Origin: Mesorhizobium sp. ES1-4 | GTDB taxonomy: Bacteria; Pseudomonadota; Alphaproteobacteria; Rhizobiales; Rhizobiaceae | Length of the DNA stretch: 64,000 bases | Assembly (NCBI RefSeq): GCF_020164745.1 | Contig: NZ_JAIUGV010000017.1 | Location: 1 to 64,000 of the forward strand | Reading direction: 5' to 3' | In this document: in pieces, positions 25,382-34,069 of the stretch | Layout: every line of letters starts with the position of its first letter | Numbering within the stretch: the first letter of the stretch is position 1 | Position numbers and translations under genes: made by a program | The notes under the pieces: generated by a model | Told to the model about the DNA's origin: nothing | Databases searched by the model: none | The model's input: only the letters and a program-made list of their open reading frames with translations

Positions 25382-26203
25382 TCAATTCGACATGACTCGG
25401 TTCAGTCGATCATTTTCAACTAGCGAGCGGGTAGCACCGCCGAATATCCACTCCCTGAACCTGCTGTGGCCGTAGGCGCCGGATATGACCAGATCCGCAT
25501 GCATTGCGTTGGCCACGTCGGCGATCGTTCCGCCATCGGATTTTTCCTGAAACACGTCCGCCATCGCCTTTACGCCGTGAAAGGAAAGTAAGGCAACAAC
25601 ATCGTCCAGACTGTTCCAGGCTTCGTCGGTCGCGTCATTGTCGATCGTGATCACGCGAACCTCCTGAGCCATTTGCAAAAAGGGCATGGAATCAACAACC
25701 GCGCGCCTGGCTTCGCGCGTATCCTTCCATCCAACAATAACCTTGTTGATGCGGAAATTTTCCTGGTTGGTCGAGGCGACCAGTACAGGGCGTCCAGCCT
25801 GAAGGATCAGATTGCCGAGATCGGTGGAACGATGAACGTTCCCAGACGAGGCGCCCTCGGGCGACGCTGTGACGATGAGATCGGCCACGCGCGCCGCGTC
25901 GATCAGCAAGCGGGTCGGATTGCCCACAGCCCCACGCCATTCCGTATCAACCGTTGCGCCAGCAAAGCCTTCGAACTCGGCGCGGAGGTCCTCAATTCGT
26001 CGCTCGATGTTCTTCCGCTGGCGCATCATGCTCTCTCCTTCGAAGGCCACTCCTCCTTCCATTACAACAGGCGGTGGAACGTCGGCAGCAGAGAGGCCTA
26101 CCAGGCGCGCATCGAAGCGCTGGGCCAGATCGACACCGAGCTTGACAACAGGAGCGACTATCCCGTCGATGTCGAGATTGAGAACGATCGACTTGTAGCC
26201 CAT
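25382..26203 (-). CDS. Universal stress protein (tandem UspA domains)
   Basis: A 273-residue protein of two Usp domains. The first (about 1-140) begins MGYKSIVLNLDIDGIVAP; the second ends with the nucleotide-binding SGAYGHSRFREWIFGGATRS motif (GxGxxHSRxRE-type). In the first domain only weak ATP-site remains. GGAAAG lies upstream of the ATG at 26203; the open frame extends 44 codons further. Universal stress proteins in rhizobia are induced at low oxygen or starvation. Single-gene unit. Confidence 0.9.
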   Translation of the reverse strand: MGYKSIVLNLDIDGIVAPVVKLGVDLAQRFDARLVGLSAADVPPPVVMEGGVAFEGESMMRQRKNIERRIEDLRAEFEGFAGATVDTEWRGAVGNPTRLLIDAARVADLIVTASPEGASSGNVHRSTDLGNLILQAGRPVLVASTNQENFRINKVIVGWKDTREARRAVVDSMPFLQMAQEVRVITIDNDATDEAWNSLDDVVALLSFHGVKAMADVFQEKSDGGTIADVANAMHADLVISGAYGHSRFREWIFGGATRSLVENDRLNRVMSN

Positions 26204-26394
26204 ATCGGCTTTCCTTCCGTTGGTTGAAGATGATGCCGGCTCGGCAAACGGGAGCGTCAACAGGTCCCGCGCGAGACCTGGTTCACAATGCGGCAAAGGC
26301 CGGAGGCCTGCCTCGCAACGTTCCAACAAACTCAATGACGAACGATCGTTGTGGTGAGAAGTACGCCGGCCGGCGTGATCGTTAGGTCCCCGTC

Positions 26395-26691
26395 CTACTC
26401 GAACATAATCCGAGCGGTGCCTCTTTTGGCTATCAACGCTCTGCGAGCTTCCTGAATCCGTTCAGCCTGTAGTTTGGTATAGGGTCCCATCGGCCGCGTC
26501 TTTTCATTGCCGCGACGGACCTGGCAGTACCAGCGACCGCTGTCCGAAAAGATTTCAACCGAGGTCGGCATCTGATGGGCTTCTTCCCTGGCAACCTCCT
26601 TGGCGAACTCGATGATCTTTGAATAATGCTGAATGGGCGCAACGATGCGCAAATCCCTGCCGACGTTAAATTCCCGTTGCAATGTGGACAT
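26395..26691 (-). CDS. Small protein, 98 aa, unknown function
   Basis: Not recognised with confidence. MSTLQREFNVGRDLRIVAPI, then IIEFAKEVAREEAHQMPTSV and RWYCQVRRGNEKTRPMGPYT. AAAGGAG precedes the ATG at 26691, a good site. It starts 79 nt downstream of the end of the Rieske-FAD gene, beyond a hairpin (26742-26767). It may be an accessory of that flavoenzyme. Confidence 0.65.
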   Translation of the reverse strand: MSTLQREFNVGRDLRIVAPIQHYSKIIEFAKEVAREEAHQMPTSVEIFSDSGRWYCQVRRGNEKTRPMGPYTKLQAERIQEARRALIAKRGTARIMFE

Positions 26692-26741
26692 AGGTCAAAC
26701 TCCTTTCCGTCACGACGACATACCTGCTCCGCCATTCCCTT

Positions 26742-26767
26742 GCGCTCTCGTCGGTGCTCGAGAGCGC
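26742..26767. terminator. Terminator-like hairpin after the Rieske-FAD gene
   Basis: GCGCTCTCG (26742-26750) and CGAGAGCGC (26759-26767) form a perfect 9-bp stem with an 8-nt loop, just past the stop at 26771. On the minus strand no T-run follows, so it may be a Rho-dependent or processing site and not a strong terminator. Confidence 0.5.
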
Positions 26768-26770
26768 TTT

Positions 26771-28300
26771 CTAGCCTGTCATTTGGCGCTCCATTTCCGC
26801 CTCGGCCTCCAGACTTTCGAGATCGCGGAAGATCGAAGCGACAGCCAAAGTGCGCCCTTCCCGTTTGAAACGAAGCAGGCAATCCCTGGCCGTGATGTCT
26901 CCATCGACCGAGATCTCATCCCATCGCTGGGCATGGCCGATATAGTTGATGGGGACATCGTAATGCTGGCTCCAGAAGAACGGCGCCGCGGCGAACTTCT
27001 CGCGATTGCCAAGCATGTTGAGTGCCGCGGTGCGCCCCTGTCTCTCTGCAACCACCCAGTGCTCTACCCGGATAGTCTCGCCACTATGAGGGTCGGGCCA
27101 CCGGGCAATGTCGCCGGCCGCGAATATTCCGGGCGCGCTCGTTTCCAGGAACGAGTTCACCGCGACACCGCGATCGAGCTTGAGCCCGGCCTTTTCCGCG
27201 AGCCCAGTGCGTGGCCTCACGCCGACGCCGGCCACGACGAAATCGGCCGCCAACGTGCCGCCACTGCTGAGCTTCATCTTGCCGCCGTCGATGCTGGCCG
27301 CGGTGTCCTCGAGATGGAACACGACACCCTTCTCCTCATGGAGGGCGCGGATAAAATCGCCCATTTGCGGACCCAGGACCCGCTCCATAGGCCTTCTGTC
27401 TGGCGCTACGACATGAACGTCGATGCCGCGCGAGCGCAGGGCCGCCGCAACCTCCAAGCCAATGAAACTGGCGCCAAGCACGACGCAGCGTCGCGCATTC
27501 GTGGCCCGCTCGATGATCGCCTTGCAATCCGCGAGAGAGCGCAGCGTGTGGAAGGGTGATTGCTCGGCTCCGGGGATAGCAAGCCGAACCGGTTCGGCCC
27601 CCGTGGCCAGCAGCAGCCTTTCGTAGGCAATCCTGCCGCCATCCGCGAGGACAACCTCGCGTGAATGCAGGTCGATGCGATCGGCCTTCGTATCGAGACG
27701 CAGGTCGATATTGTTTTTCGAATAGAACTTCTCCCCGCGGAGCGGGATCCAATCCTCCGGCGCCTTTCCGGCGAGATAGTCCTTGGAGAGGTTCGGTCTG
27801 TCGACGGGCGGCGCTTGGTCATCGCTGATCATGACGATGCTGCCCTGGTATTGCTCGCGCCGCAGTGTCTCGGCGGCGGCGAAGCCGGCCGCGCCGCCGC
27901 CGACGATGACAATCTTGTCCGGAGCCGCATTGCCATCTCGCAGCTTGGCTGCCGTTCGTTTGCGCTTCTCGACCACGAATATCTTGCCTTCTCGCTGTTC
28001 AACCGACCAGCAAGCGAGTGGGTTGAAGGCGGGAGCGCGCAAGGCCTCGCCGGTCCGCAGATCGAAGCATGCGTGATGCCAGGGACACCGGACGGTATCT
28101 CCCACCAGAAGACCTTCAACGAGCGGGCCGCCGTAATGCGTGCATGTCGCCGCGGTGGCGAAGACCTCGGCCCCTCGGCGCACCAGCAACACCTGCTCAT
28201 CGCCGCAGTGACCGACAAGCTTTCCGCCGTCGGGAAGGTCGGACACCGCGACGCCCTGAGCCAGATCAGGTCCAGCTAATTTGGTATGTCCTTCAACCAT
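26771..28300 (-). CDS. Rieske-FAD pyridine nucleotide reductase (AIF-like)
   Basis: A 509-residue protein with an N-terminal Rieske [2Fe-2S] domain (CTH at about 53-55 in ATCTHYGGPL, then CPWHHACF at about 72-79) fused to an FAD/NAD-binding oxidoreductase (KIVIVGGGAAGFAAAETLRR near 131; RCVVLGASFIGLEVAAALRS). The layout matches AIF-like ferredoxin reductases. It may pass electrons from NADH to a ferredoxin or a mono-oxygenase. Element copy 3 lies about 160 nt upstream, so it belongs to the proposed LysR group. A broken copy lies at 13894. Confidence 0.92.
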   Translation of the reverse strand: MVEGHTKLAGPDLAQGVAVSDLPDGGKLVGHCGDEQVLLVRRGAEVFATAATCTHYGGPLVEGLLVGDTVRCPWHHACFDLRTGEALRAPAFNPLACWSVEQREGKIFVVEKRKRTAAKLRDGNAAPDKIVIVGGGAAGFAAAETLRREQYQGSIVMISDDQAPPVDRPNLSKDYLAGKAPEDWIPLRGEKFYSKNNIDLRLDTKADRIDLHSREVVLADGGRIAYERLLLATGAEPVRLAIPGAEQSPFHTLRSLADCKAIIERATNARRCVVLGASFIGLEVAAALRSRGIDVHVVAPDRRPMERVLGPQMGDFIRALHEEKGVVFHLEDTAASIDGGKMKLSSGGTLAADFVVAGVGVRPRTGLAEKAGLKLDRGVAVNSFLETSAPGIFAAGDIARWPDPHSGETIRVEHWVVAERQGRTAALNMLGNREKFAAAPFFWSQHYDVPINYIGHAQRWDEISVDGDITARDCLLRFKREGRTLAVASIFRDLESLEAEAEMERQMTG

Positions 28301-28456
28301 CTTCCTCTCCCTTGGCGATCCTGTGTAAAAATCGCTCGTTATGGCCGAGAAGCAGGAACCTCGCGGGCATCACAGTCTGGAAAGGGCTGGTTTTGCCCTG
28401 TTGGATGCGGACTTGCGCAGCTCTTATGCGTCAGTTTCCCGCCATCTCCGGTACCA

Positions 28457-28500
28457 TGCAAACGAATTTAATCTGCAATTGTGTGCAATTTTTATGTGGG
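28457..28500 (-). promoter_or_regulatory. 44-bp LysR-like element, copy 3 (faces the Rieske-FAD gene)
   Basis: Columns 3-10 are CAAACGAA; the dyad part is GCAATTTTTATG, identical to copy 4 over 12 bp. It sits 24 bp from the 3' end of the transaldolase gene, so the only start it can face is the Rieske-FAD gene at 28300. Confidence 0.65.
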
Positions 28501-28523
28501 ATCGGCGACCCCAATGCGGGCGG

Positions 28524-29180
28524 TCACAGGATCGCTTGCCCCGTCTTACGCCAATCGGCGAGAAAGGACTCGAGGCCCTTGTCGGTGAGCGGGTGCCTGG
28601 CGAGATTTTTGAGCACCGCCGGCGGCACGGTCGCGATATCGGCGCCTGCCATCGCCGCCTGTTTGACGTGGAGAGGGGTGCGAATTGAAGACGCGAGGAT
28701 CTCCGTCGTGAAGGATTTGTCATTGTCGTAGATCGCGCGGATTTCCCGGACCACTTCCATGCCGTCCAGACCGAGATCGTCGAGCCTGCCGACGAATGGC
28801 GAAATGAAGGTCGCGCCCGCCTTGGCCGCGAGCAGAGCCTGGTTGGCCGAAAAGCACAGCGTGACATTGACCTTGTGTCCGAGCTGACTGAGCGCCCGGC
28901 AGGCCCTGAATCCATCCCAGGTCGACGGCACCTTGACGGCCACATTGGCCGCAATGCGGGCTAAACGCTCTCCCTCGGCGATCATGCCGTCGAAGTCGGT
29001 CGCGGTGACTTCCGCTGAAACCGGGCCCTCGACCGTCTGGCAAATCTCCTTGATCACATCCCTGATCGGTCGGCCGGTCTTTGCGATAAGGGACGGGTTT
29101 GTGGTCACCCCATCGAGAATGCCAACAGCGGCAAGCTCGCGAATTTCAGATATATCGGCGGTATCGACAAAGAATTTCAT
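28524..29180 (-). CDS. Fructose-6-phosphate aldolase/transaldolase-like protein
   Basis: A 218-residue class I aldolase of the short transaldolase family, a TIM barrel that transfers dihydroxyacetone units. The Schiff-base lysine is Lys83 in NVAVKVPSTWDG; other marks are MKFFVDTADISEIRELAAVG, GVTTNPSLIAKTG and PFVGRLDDLGLDG. Whether it acts as a transaldolase or fructose-6-phosphate aldolase depends on residues I cannot judge here. The ATG at 29180 has GAAGAGA upstream. Its gene is a single unit on the minus strand. Confidence 0.92.
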   Translation of the reverse strand: MKFFVDTADISEIRELAAVGILDGVTTNPSLIAKTGRPIRDVIKEICQTVEGPVSAEVTATDFDGMIAEGERLARIAANVAVKVPSTWDGFRACRALSQLGHKVNVTLCFSANQALLAAKAGATFISPFVGRLDDLGLDGMEVVREIRAIYDNDKSFTTEILASSIRTPLHVKQAAMAGADIATVPPAVLKNLARHPLTDKGLESFLADWRKTGQAIL

Positions 29181-29322
29181 CGTTTTTCTCTTCAACGTGA
29201 ACGTGTCCATCGGCGCTTTGATGAGGCTTCTTCTGTTTGGTTCCAGAAAGGTGATTTTGGTCTCGCTGTCGTGATCGCACGCCCAATGTCTTTGAAGGCC
29301 AAGGCAGCCCGGCGCGGCGTCT

Positions 29323-29694
29323 CTATCGATGCCTCAGCAAAACCTCCCTAAGGACGATGGCATCGTTGTGGGTCTCGTCATGAGCCGAGTAGACGAGTGT
29401 GACGGCGCCCTGCCGCATCAGGTCGCGCAGCCGGTCGAGGTCATCGCGACGCTCGTGGATTTCCGCCGCATATCGCCGACGGAATTCCTGCCAGCGGGCG
29501 GGATCGTGTCCGAACCATTTCCGAAGCTCGGTGCTTGGCGCGAGTTCTTTGATCCAGCAGTCGATGGCGGCGTCGGTCTTCTTGACCCCGCGCGGCCAAA
29601 GCCGGTCAATCAGCACCCGCGTGCCATCGTCGGCAGCAGGGCTCTCATAGGCCCGCTTCAGTTTTACTCTCTCGTCGAAGACTTTTCCGCTCAT
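29323..29694 (-). CDS. DUF488/YeaO-like protein
   Basis: A 123-residue protein: KLKRAYESPAADDGTRVLID, RLWPRGVKKTDAAIDCWIKE, LRKWFGHDPARWQEFRRRY and VTLVYSAHDETHNDAIVL, the pattern of the YeaO branch of DUF488. Function unknown. Its start overlaps the stop of the 69-aa gene before it (ATGA at 29691-29694), so the two are translationally coupled. Confidence 0.9.
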   Translation of the reverse strand: MSGKVFDERVKLKRAYESPAADDGTRVLIDRLWPRGVKKTDAAIDCWIKELAPSTELRKWFGHDPARWQEFRRRYAAEIHERRDDLDRLRDLMRQGAVTLVYSAHDETHNDAIVLREVLLRHR

Positions 29695-29900
29695 CCGTCC
29701 GTCTCCTTTTCGTTGACGGCATCGAGAAGCCCGGAGAACTCCTTTCGAAGGATCTTCTCGTCGGCTTGATCGGATACGATCACGAAAATGCTGCCGCGAT
29801 ATCGCTCGATCCAGTGATGGCCAGTTCCATGGCTTCGCAGGTGGTCACCGATCTGATGAACCGTGGAATACCCCAGACCCTGATGCAGGAGGAACTTCAT
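29691..29900 (-). CDS. Small protein, 69 aa, unknown function
   Basis: Not recognised. MKFLLHQGLGYSTVHQIGDH, WIERYRGSIFVIVSDQADEK, then a coiled end. The start at 29900 has only a weak ribosome site. Kept because its stop overlaps the DUF488-like gene start and the frame is in keeping with neighbours. It precedes that gene in a two-gene unit downstream of the cytochrome c locus. Confidence 0.55.
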   Translation of the reverse strand: MKFLLHQGLGYSTVHQIGDHLRSHGTGHHWIERYRGSIFVIVSDQADEKILRKEFSGLLDAVNEKETDG

Positions 29901-29936
29901 GTGCTTGCTTGCAAGCCGGGACAGGTCGCCCCTGAT

Positions 29937-30344
29937 TCAGGGGGAGACGTTCTGTCCTTGAGCGTTGAACTGTTTCAGGTAGGCGATCACATCGGCGATC
30001 TCCTGGTCCTTGCTGAGACCGGCGAATGTCATCTTTGTGCCTGGCACCAACTTGCGCGGCGCGTGCAGATATGTGGTCAGCGTCGGTTCATCCCAGGTCA
30101 GGCCCGAATCCTTGTTCGCGGCGGAATAGTTGTAATCCGGGTAAGTGCCTGCCGCACGGCCGACGACGCCATTCAATACGGGCCCTACTCCGTTCTTGGC
30201 ATCAGGGCCCACCGCATGGCAGGACATGCATCTCTTGAAGACGACGGCGCCGGCTTCAGCATTGCCAGGAGATGTGTCCTGCGCATGCGCTGAACCGACT
30301 GCGGTGAGAATCGCGGCCGCCAATCCAAGCATGGTCGATTTCAT
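29937..30344 (-). CDS. Periplasmic class I cytochrome c
   Basis: A 135-residue c-type cytochrome with a Sec signal peptide (LGLAAAILTAVGSAHA). The haem site is VFKRCMSCHAVGPD; the axial Met is in PGTKMTFAGL. It is small, of the c2/c550 type. The ATG at 30344 has GAAGG upstream; the open frame extends well beyond. It is the third gene of the flavin-dehydrogenase operon, separated from the GMC gene by a strong hairpin, and is the likely electron acceptor. Confidence 0.92.
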   Translation of the reverse strand: MKSTMLGLAAAILTAVGSAHAQDTSPGNAEAGAVVFKRCMSCHAVGPDAKNGVGPVLNGVVGRAAGTYPDYNYSAANKDSGLTWDEPTLTTYLHAPRKLVPGTKMTFAGLSKDQEIADVIAYLKQFNAQGQNVSP

Positions 30345-30421
30345 GTTTGCTGCCTTCAATGAGTTACGGGTCGGTTCCGGTAGAGCCGGCTCCCGGCAAT
30401 AAGAGGTTCGAAACACACCCA

Positions 30422-30460
30422 GCCTGCCGGACCCGAACCGCGGATCCGGGTCCGGCAGGC
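30422..30460. promoter_or_regulatory. Long hairpin between dehydrogenase and cytochrome c genes
   Basis: GCCTGCCGGACCCG (30422-30435) and CGGGTCCGGCAGGC (30447-30460) pair perfectly over 14 bp with an 11-nt loop. It sits between the GMC gene stop (30467) and the cytochrome c start (30344), so it may tune relative expression or mark a processing site. There is no T-run. Confidence 0.7.
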
Positions 30461-30466
30461 GTTGCC

Positions 30467-32236
30467 TCAGGAGGGAACCAATTGGCCTGGGCTCTTCAGA
30501 TACTGGTTCTTGATCGCGTCCACTGCCCAGTAGGCAAGAGCGCCCACCGGCCCGGTCGGATTCTTCCCTGCGTTTTGCGGAAACACGCAAGCGCCAGTGA
30601 CGAATACGTTCGGGACATCCCAGACCTGGAGATATTTGTTCAGAACGCTGGTGCTCGGGTCGGCTCCGAAGACCGCCCCGCCAGTGTTGTGCGTGCTCTG
30701 ATATGGCACGATCGAATAGGGCACAGGCGGAATGCCCCGATCGACCTTGGTCGCGCCCATTTCCTTGGCGATCTCCACGCAGATGTCGGCCTGACCGTTC
30801 ATTTGCTTTACCTCGTTGTCCTGGAAGTCGAACGTCATCCTCATCAACGGACGTCCAAAGACGTCGGTGTAGGTCGGATCGAGGCTCAGGTAGTTCTGCC
30901 GGTAGGCCATGACGGCCCCTTGATTGCCAACGCTGGCCGCGTGGTCATAATTGTCGACCACTGCCTGCTTCCAGTCGGAGCCCCAACGCGGTGTGCCGTG
31001 CGGAGTTGGATGCGACTGGATAGGCCGGGCGCCCGAGTTGCTGCAGCTGATGCCGCCGCCGCCAATGTAGCCGACCTTCACGAAATCGTAGTTGTCGCCG
31101 TTGAAATCATCCATGCAGGTGCCGAGCGCACCGGCGCCCATGTAGCGGTTCAGGATGGTTTTCTTGTCGAAGAAGGCGGTGGCCCCGCCACCGCACTGAT
31201 AGGCATAGTTGCGGCCGACCACGCCCTTCCCCGTTGCCGGATCATAGGGCACGCCAATGCCGGACTGCAGCAACAGATTGACGTTGCCGAGCGCATAGGC
31301 CGACAGGATGATGAGGTCGGCAGGCTGTTCGAATTCGCGCCCGCGCGCGTCGAGATAGGTGACGCTGACCGCCTTCTTGCGGGTCGAGTCGAGATTGACC
31401 TTCAGCACGATCGAATTTGTGCGCAGTTCGAAATTCGGGTTCTTCAGCGCCAGCGGAATGACGGTGAAATGGGGGCTCGCCTTGGCATTGGCCTCGCAAC
31501 CGAAGCGCTCGCAGAAGCCGCAATAGTGGCATTGGCCGAAGGCCACCCCGTCGGGATTGACGTAGTCGCGCGACGCGTTGGACGATGGATTGGGGAAAGG
31601 ATGGTAGCCGAGATTGCGGGCCGCTTTCTCGAACATCACCATGCTCTGCGCGGCAATCATCGGCGGATTGGGGTAATCTTCCTTTCGCGATCCCTCAAAG
31701 ATGTTGCCGCCGTCGATTTTCCGGCCGTTGAGATTGCCGGCCTTGCCGGAGGTGCCGCAGGTTTTCTCGAACTTGTCGTAATAGGGTTCGAGATCGTCGT
31801 AGGTGATCGGCCAGTCCTGAAGGTGCATGTCCGAGGGGATGATCTTCTCGCCGTACTTGTCGACGGTCCGGGTGCGCGCCTGGTGATCCCATTCGAGCCA
31901 GCGCCAGGTCACGCCGTTCCAGTGCACGCCGGCGCCGCCGACGCCCTGGCCGGGCAGGAAGGAGCCGAGTTGACGCATAGGCAGCGCCGTTTGCGATTCA
32001 CCATTGCGGAATGTGATGGTCTCCCGCCGCACGTTCTGCATGAGGTCGTAGCGAGCCGCGTAGCGCAATTCGTCATGGATTTCCGGATCGATGAAGTCCG
32101 GATTGGTGTCACGCGGGCCTCCCCGCTCGAGGGCGACGATCTTCAGCTTGGTTGACGCAAGCTCCTTGGCAATGATGCCGCCTGTCCACCCAAGACCGAC
32201 AATCAGGACATCGACCGCGTTCAGTTTGGTGGCCAT
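30467..32236 (-). CDS. GMC-family flavoprotein dehydrogenase large subunit
   Basis: A 589-residue GMC oxidoreductase: N-terminal FAD motif VLIVGLGWTGGIIAKELA, MRQLGSFLPGQGVGGAGVHW, and the C-terminal NPTGPVGALAYWAVDAI. Cys-rich QCHYCGFCERFGCEANAK (C-x2-C-x2-C-x4-C) suggests an iron-sulfur site as in gluconate/fructose dehydrogenases. It forms a membrane-bound complex with the TAT-exported small subunit and cytochrome c, oxidising a sugar or sugar acid. Start MATKLNAVDVLIV with AAGGAG upstream (32236). Confidence 0.92.
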   Translation of the reverse strand: MATKLNAVDVLIVGLGWTGGIIAKELASTKLKIVALERGGPRDTNPDFIDPEIHDELRYAARYDLMQNVRRETITFRNGESQTALPMRQLGSFLPGQGVGGAGVHWNGVTWRWLEWDHQARTRTVDKYGEKIIPSDMHLQDWPITYDDLEPYYDKFEKTCGTSGKAGNLNGRKIDGGNIFEGSRKEDYPNPPMIAAQSMVMFEKAARNLGYHPFPNPSSNASRDYVNPDGVAFGQCHYCGFCERFGCEANAKASPHFTVIPLALKNPNFELRTNSIVLKVNLDSTRKKAVSVTYLDARGREFEQPADLIILSAYALGNVNLLLQSGIGVPYDPATGKGVVGRNYAYQCGGGATAFFDKKTILNRYMGAGALGTCMDDFNGDNYDFVKVGYIGGGGISCSNSGARPIQSHPTPHGTPRWGSDWKQAVVDNYDHAASVGNQGAVMAYRQNYLSLDPTYTDVFGRPLMRMTFDFQDNEVKQMNGQADICVEIAKEMGATKVDRGIPPVPYSIVPYQSTHNTGGAVFGADPSTSVLNKYLQVWDVPNVFVTGACVFPQNAGKNPTGPVGALAYWAVDAIKNQYLKSPGQLVPS

Positions 32237-32262
32237 GTCAAAATCTCCTTCTCTTCCGACGA

Positions 32263-33024
32263 TCAAATGAGGTCCTGGATGCCCTTTGGTTCAGCCTTGT
32301 AGGGCTTGTTCCGAAACGGCTCGATCTTGTCCGCGTACATGGCATCCGCGCCGGGGAAGCCGATCATCTTCCAGGTCGCCGCGTCCTTGTTTCCGCCATA
32401 CATCGGGTCCGCGAAATAGCCTTCGATCGTGAGTTGCAGCAGAAGCCCGAAGAATGTTCCGGTCGGCACTGTTGGAAGCTCGGTCTTCTTGGCGTCAAGG
32501 TCGGCCAGAACCGCGGCGCGGTCCTTTGCCGAAAGGGCCGCGAAGCTGTTCTTGTGGCTTTTCTGTACAACGGCGTTGACATCGGCGATGCCCGCCCGGA
32601 TCAGCTCCGAGGGTGTCATCGGCAATTGATAGCCCTGCTCGGGCGCACCCTCGCCAAACGGCCCTTCCAGGTACAGCCGGTCGCCCTTGCCGTATCCGCT
32701 GGCCATCTGCCGGTCGATGTAGGTCGCAACGCCGAGCTCCTTGGCGCCGGGACCGGTTGAATCGCTGGGAATGAGCGTGTCGACCGCCGCCTCGACGAAG
32801 GCGGATTCGTCGACATTGAAGAATTCGCAGCCAGGGCCTCCGGCGTGAGGTTCGGCGGCGGCGTGATGATGTTTCGTGTCTGTTGCGGCCGCTGCCATAA
32901 TCTCGTCCGCTGATGCGGATCCGCCAAACGGCAGGGTGCCTGCTGCCGCACCGGCCGCGCCGAACAGTTTCAGAAAGTCACGACGTCCTACATCGCTTTG
33001 GTCGTTCTTCTCTTTCGTCGACAT
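32263..33024 (-). CDS. Gluconate 2-dehydrogenase subunit 3 family protein (TAT-exported)
   Basis: A 253-residue small subunit with a twin-arginine signal (DVGRRDFLKLFGAAGAAA). The mature part is helical (SAFVEAAVDTLIPSDSTG, then IDRQMASGYGKGDRLYLEGP) as in gluconate 2-dehydrogenase subunit 3. It guides or anchors the GMC subunit in the periplasm. His-rich DTKHHHAAAEPHAGG near the processing site may bind metal. Start at 33024 has AGGAG upstream. It opens the operon; copy 4 of the 44-bp element lies about 140 nt upstream. Confidence 0.9.
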   Translation of the reverse strand: MSTKEKNDQSDVGRRDFLKLFGAAGAAAGTLPFGGSASADEIMAAAATDTKHHHAAAEPHAGGPGCEFFNVDESAFVEAAVDTLIPSDSTGPGAKELGVATYIDRQMASGYGKGDRLYLEGPFGEGAPEQGYQLPMTPSELIRAGIADVNAVVQKSHKNSFAALSAKDRAAVLADLDAKKTELPTVPTGTFFGLLLQLTIEGYFADPMYGGNKDAATWKMIGFPGADAMYADKIEPFRNKPYKAEPKGIQDLI

Positions 33025-33160
33025 GATTTCTCCTGTGACACTGCAGGCAAAACGATAGGTGAGGATGGAGAGGGCTCGCGCCCGCTCCAACTTGGCGCTG
33101 CGCAGCATTCAGCGCGTTGCTTGGTGGATTACCGAAGCCTAATGTTCTCGCTTGTTGTGT

Positions 33161-33204
33161 GGCAAACGAAATTCATTGACATTTAAGCGCAATTTTTATG
33201 CTAT
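33161..33204 (-). promoter_or_regulatory. 44-bp LysR-like element, copy 4 (faces the dehydrogenase operon)
   Basis: CAAACGAA, then TTGACA (33176-33181) and the dyad part GCGCAATTTTTATGC. The dyad end adjoins the LysR gene; the CAAACGAA end faces the dehydrogenase operon, 139 nt away. The embedded TTGACA may be the LysR -35 region. Confidence 0.75.
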
Positions 33205-33212
33205 TAGCGCTC

Positions 33213-34058
33213 ATGGATATTGAACTGGCTCGCACGTTTATCGAGATCGTTTCTACAGGGAGTTTCATTCGAGCTTCGGAACGCCTGAACGTCGCTCAGA
33301 CGACCGTGAGCGCGCGAATCCGCAACCTTGAACAGCAACTGGGTCGACCGCTCTTCGTTCGGCACAAAGGCGGAGCTTCGCTCACTCCGGCAGGCGAGCA
33401 ATTCCTGCGCCACGCCCCGATGTTCGTCCAACTATGGCAACGCACCCTTCACCAGGTTGCCGTGCCTCCAGGGCGCCGGGCCGTCCTGACGGTCGGCAGC
33501 GAAGTCAGCCTTGCGCAACCTCTTCTGCTCGACTGGGTCCGCTGGATGCGCCAATCGCTTCAGGATATCGCGCTGCGAGTGCACGTCGACGTGCCACAGG
33601 ATCTGATCAACCAGGTCGCCTCGGGACTGGTCGACTTGGCCATCATGTACGCGCCCCCGCACAGACCGGGTTTGAAAATCGATCTGCTTTTGGAAGAAAA
33701 GCTCGTCCTGGTGACTACCAATTCCGATGCCCGTGTCGTGGATGAATCATATGTTTATATGGATTGGGGGCCGGATTTTGGACTTCACCACGGGATGAAT
33801 TTCCCGAGTGCTGCGCCGGATCTTTCCTTCGATCTCGGTCCGCTCGCCCTGAACTATGTTCTTGCGACAGGCGGCTCTGGATATTTCAGAATGAGCTCAG
33901 TGCAATCTCACATAGAAGCAGGCCGGCTTCATCTTGTGCCTGAAATGCCGCAATTCTCGTATCCGGTTTACGCGGTGCAATCGGCAAGTGCGGATGAGAG
34001 CGTGGTAGGTCCTGCGCTGGCAGGATTGCATTCCGTCGCACGCGACGAGAGGAGATAG
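33213..34058 (+). CDS. LysR-family regulator (281 aa, paralog of 21253)
   Basis: A 281-residue LysR-type regulator: HTH in ARTFIEIVSTGSFIRASERL and AQTTVSARIRNLEQQLGRPL, effector domain with VGSEVSLAQPLLLDWVRWMR, ESYVYMDWGPDFGLHHGMN and a Gly-rich VLATGGSGYFRMSS. Divergent from the dehydrogenase operon; element copy 4 lies between. The near-identical length and order to the 21253 regulator suggest duplicate regulators of the same site. Start MDIELARTF at 33213. Confidence 0.93.
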   Translation: MDIELARTFIEIVSTGSFIRASERLNVAQTTVSARIRNLEQQLGRPLFVRHKGGASLTPAGEQFLRHAPMFVQLWQRTLHQVAVPPGRRAVLTVGSEVSLAQPLLLDWVRWMRQSLQDIALRVHVDVPQDLINQVASGLVDLAIMYAPPHRPGLKIDLLLEEKLVLVTTNSDARVVDESYVYMDWGPDFGLHHGMNFPSAAPDLSFDLGPLALNYVLATGGSGYFRMSSVQSHIEAGRLHLVPEMPQFSYPVYAVQSASADESVVGPALAGLHSVARDERR

Positions 34059-34069
34059 CAGGAGCCTTG

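Noticed and set aside
26433..26882. Frame with a CPHC motif overlapping the 98-aa gene
   Set aside because: It overlaps the better-supported 98-aa gene and the Rieske gene and lacks its own start signal.
30347..32155. 602-codon open frame opposite the GMC gene
   Set aside because: Antisense shadow of a clear GMC gene; no ribosome site, no family features.
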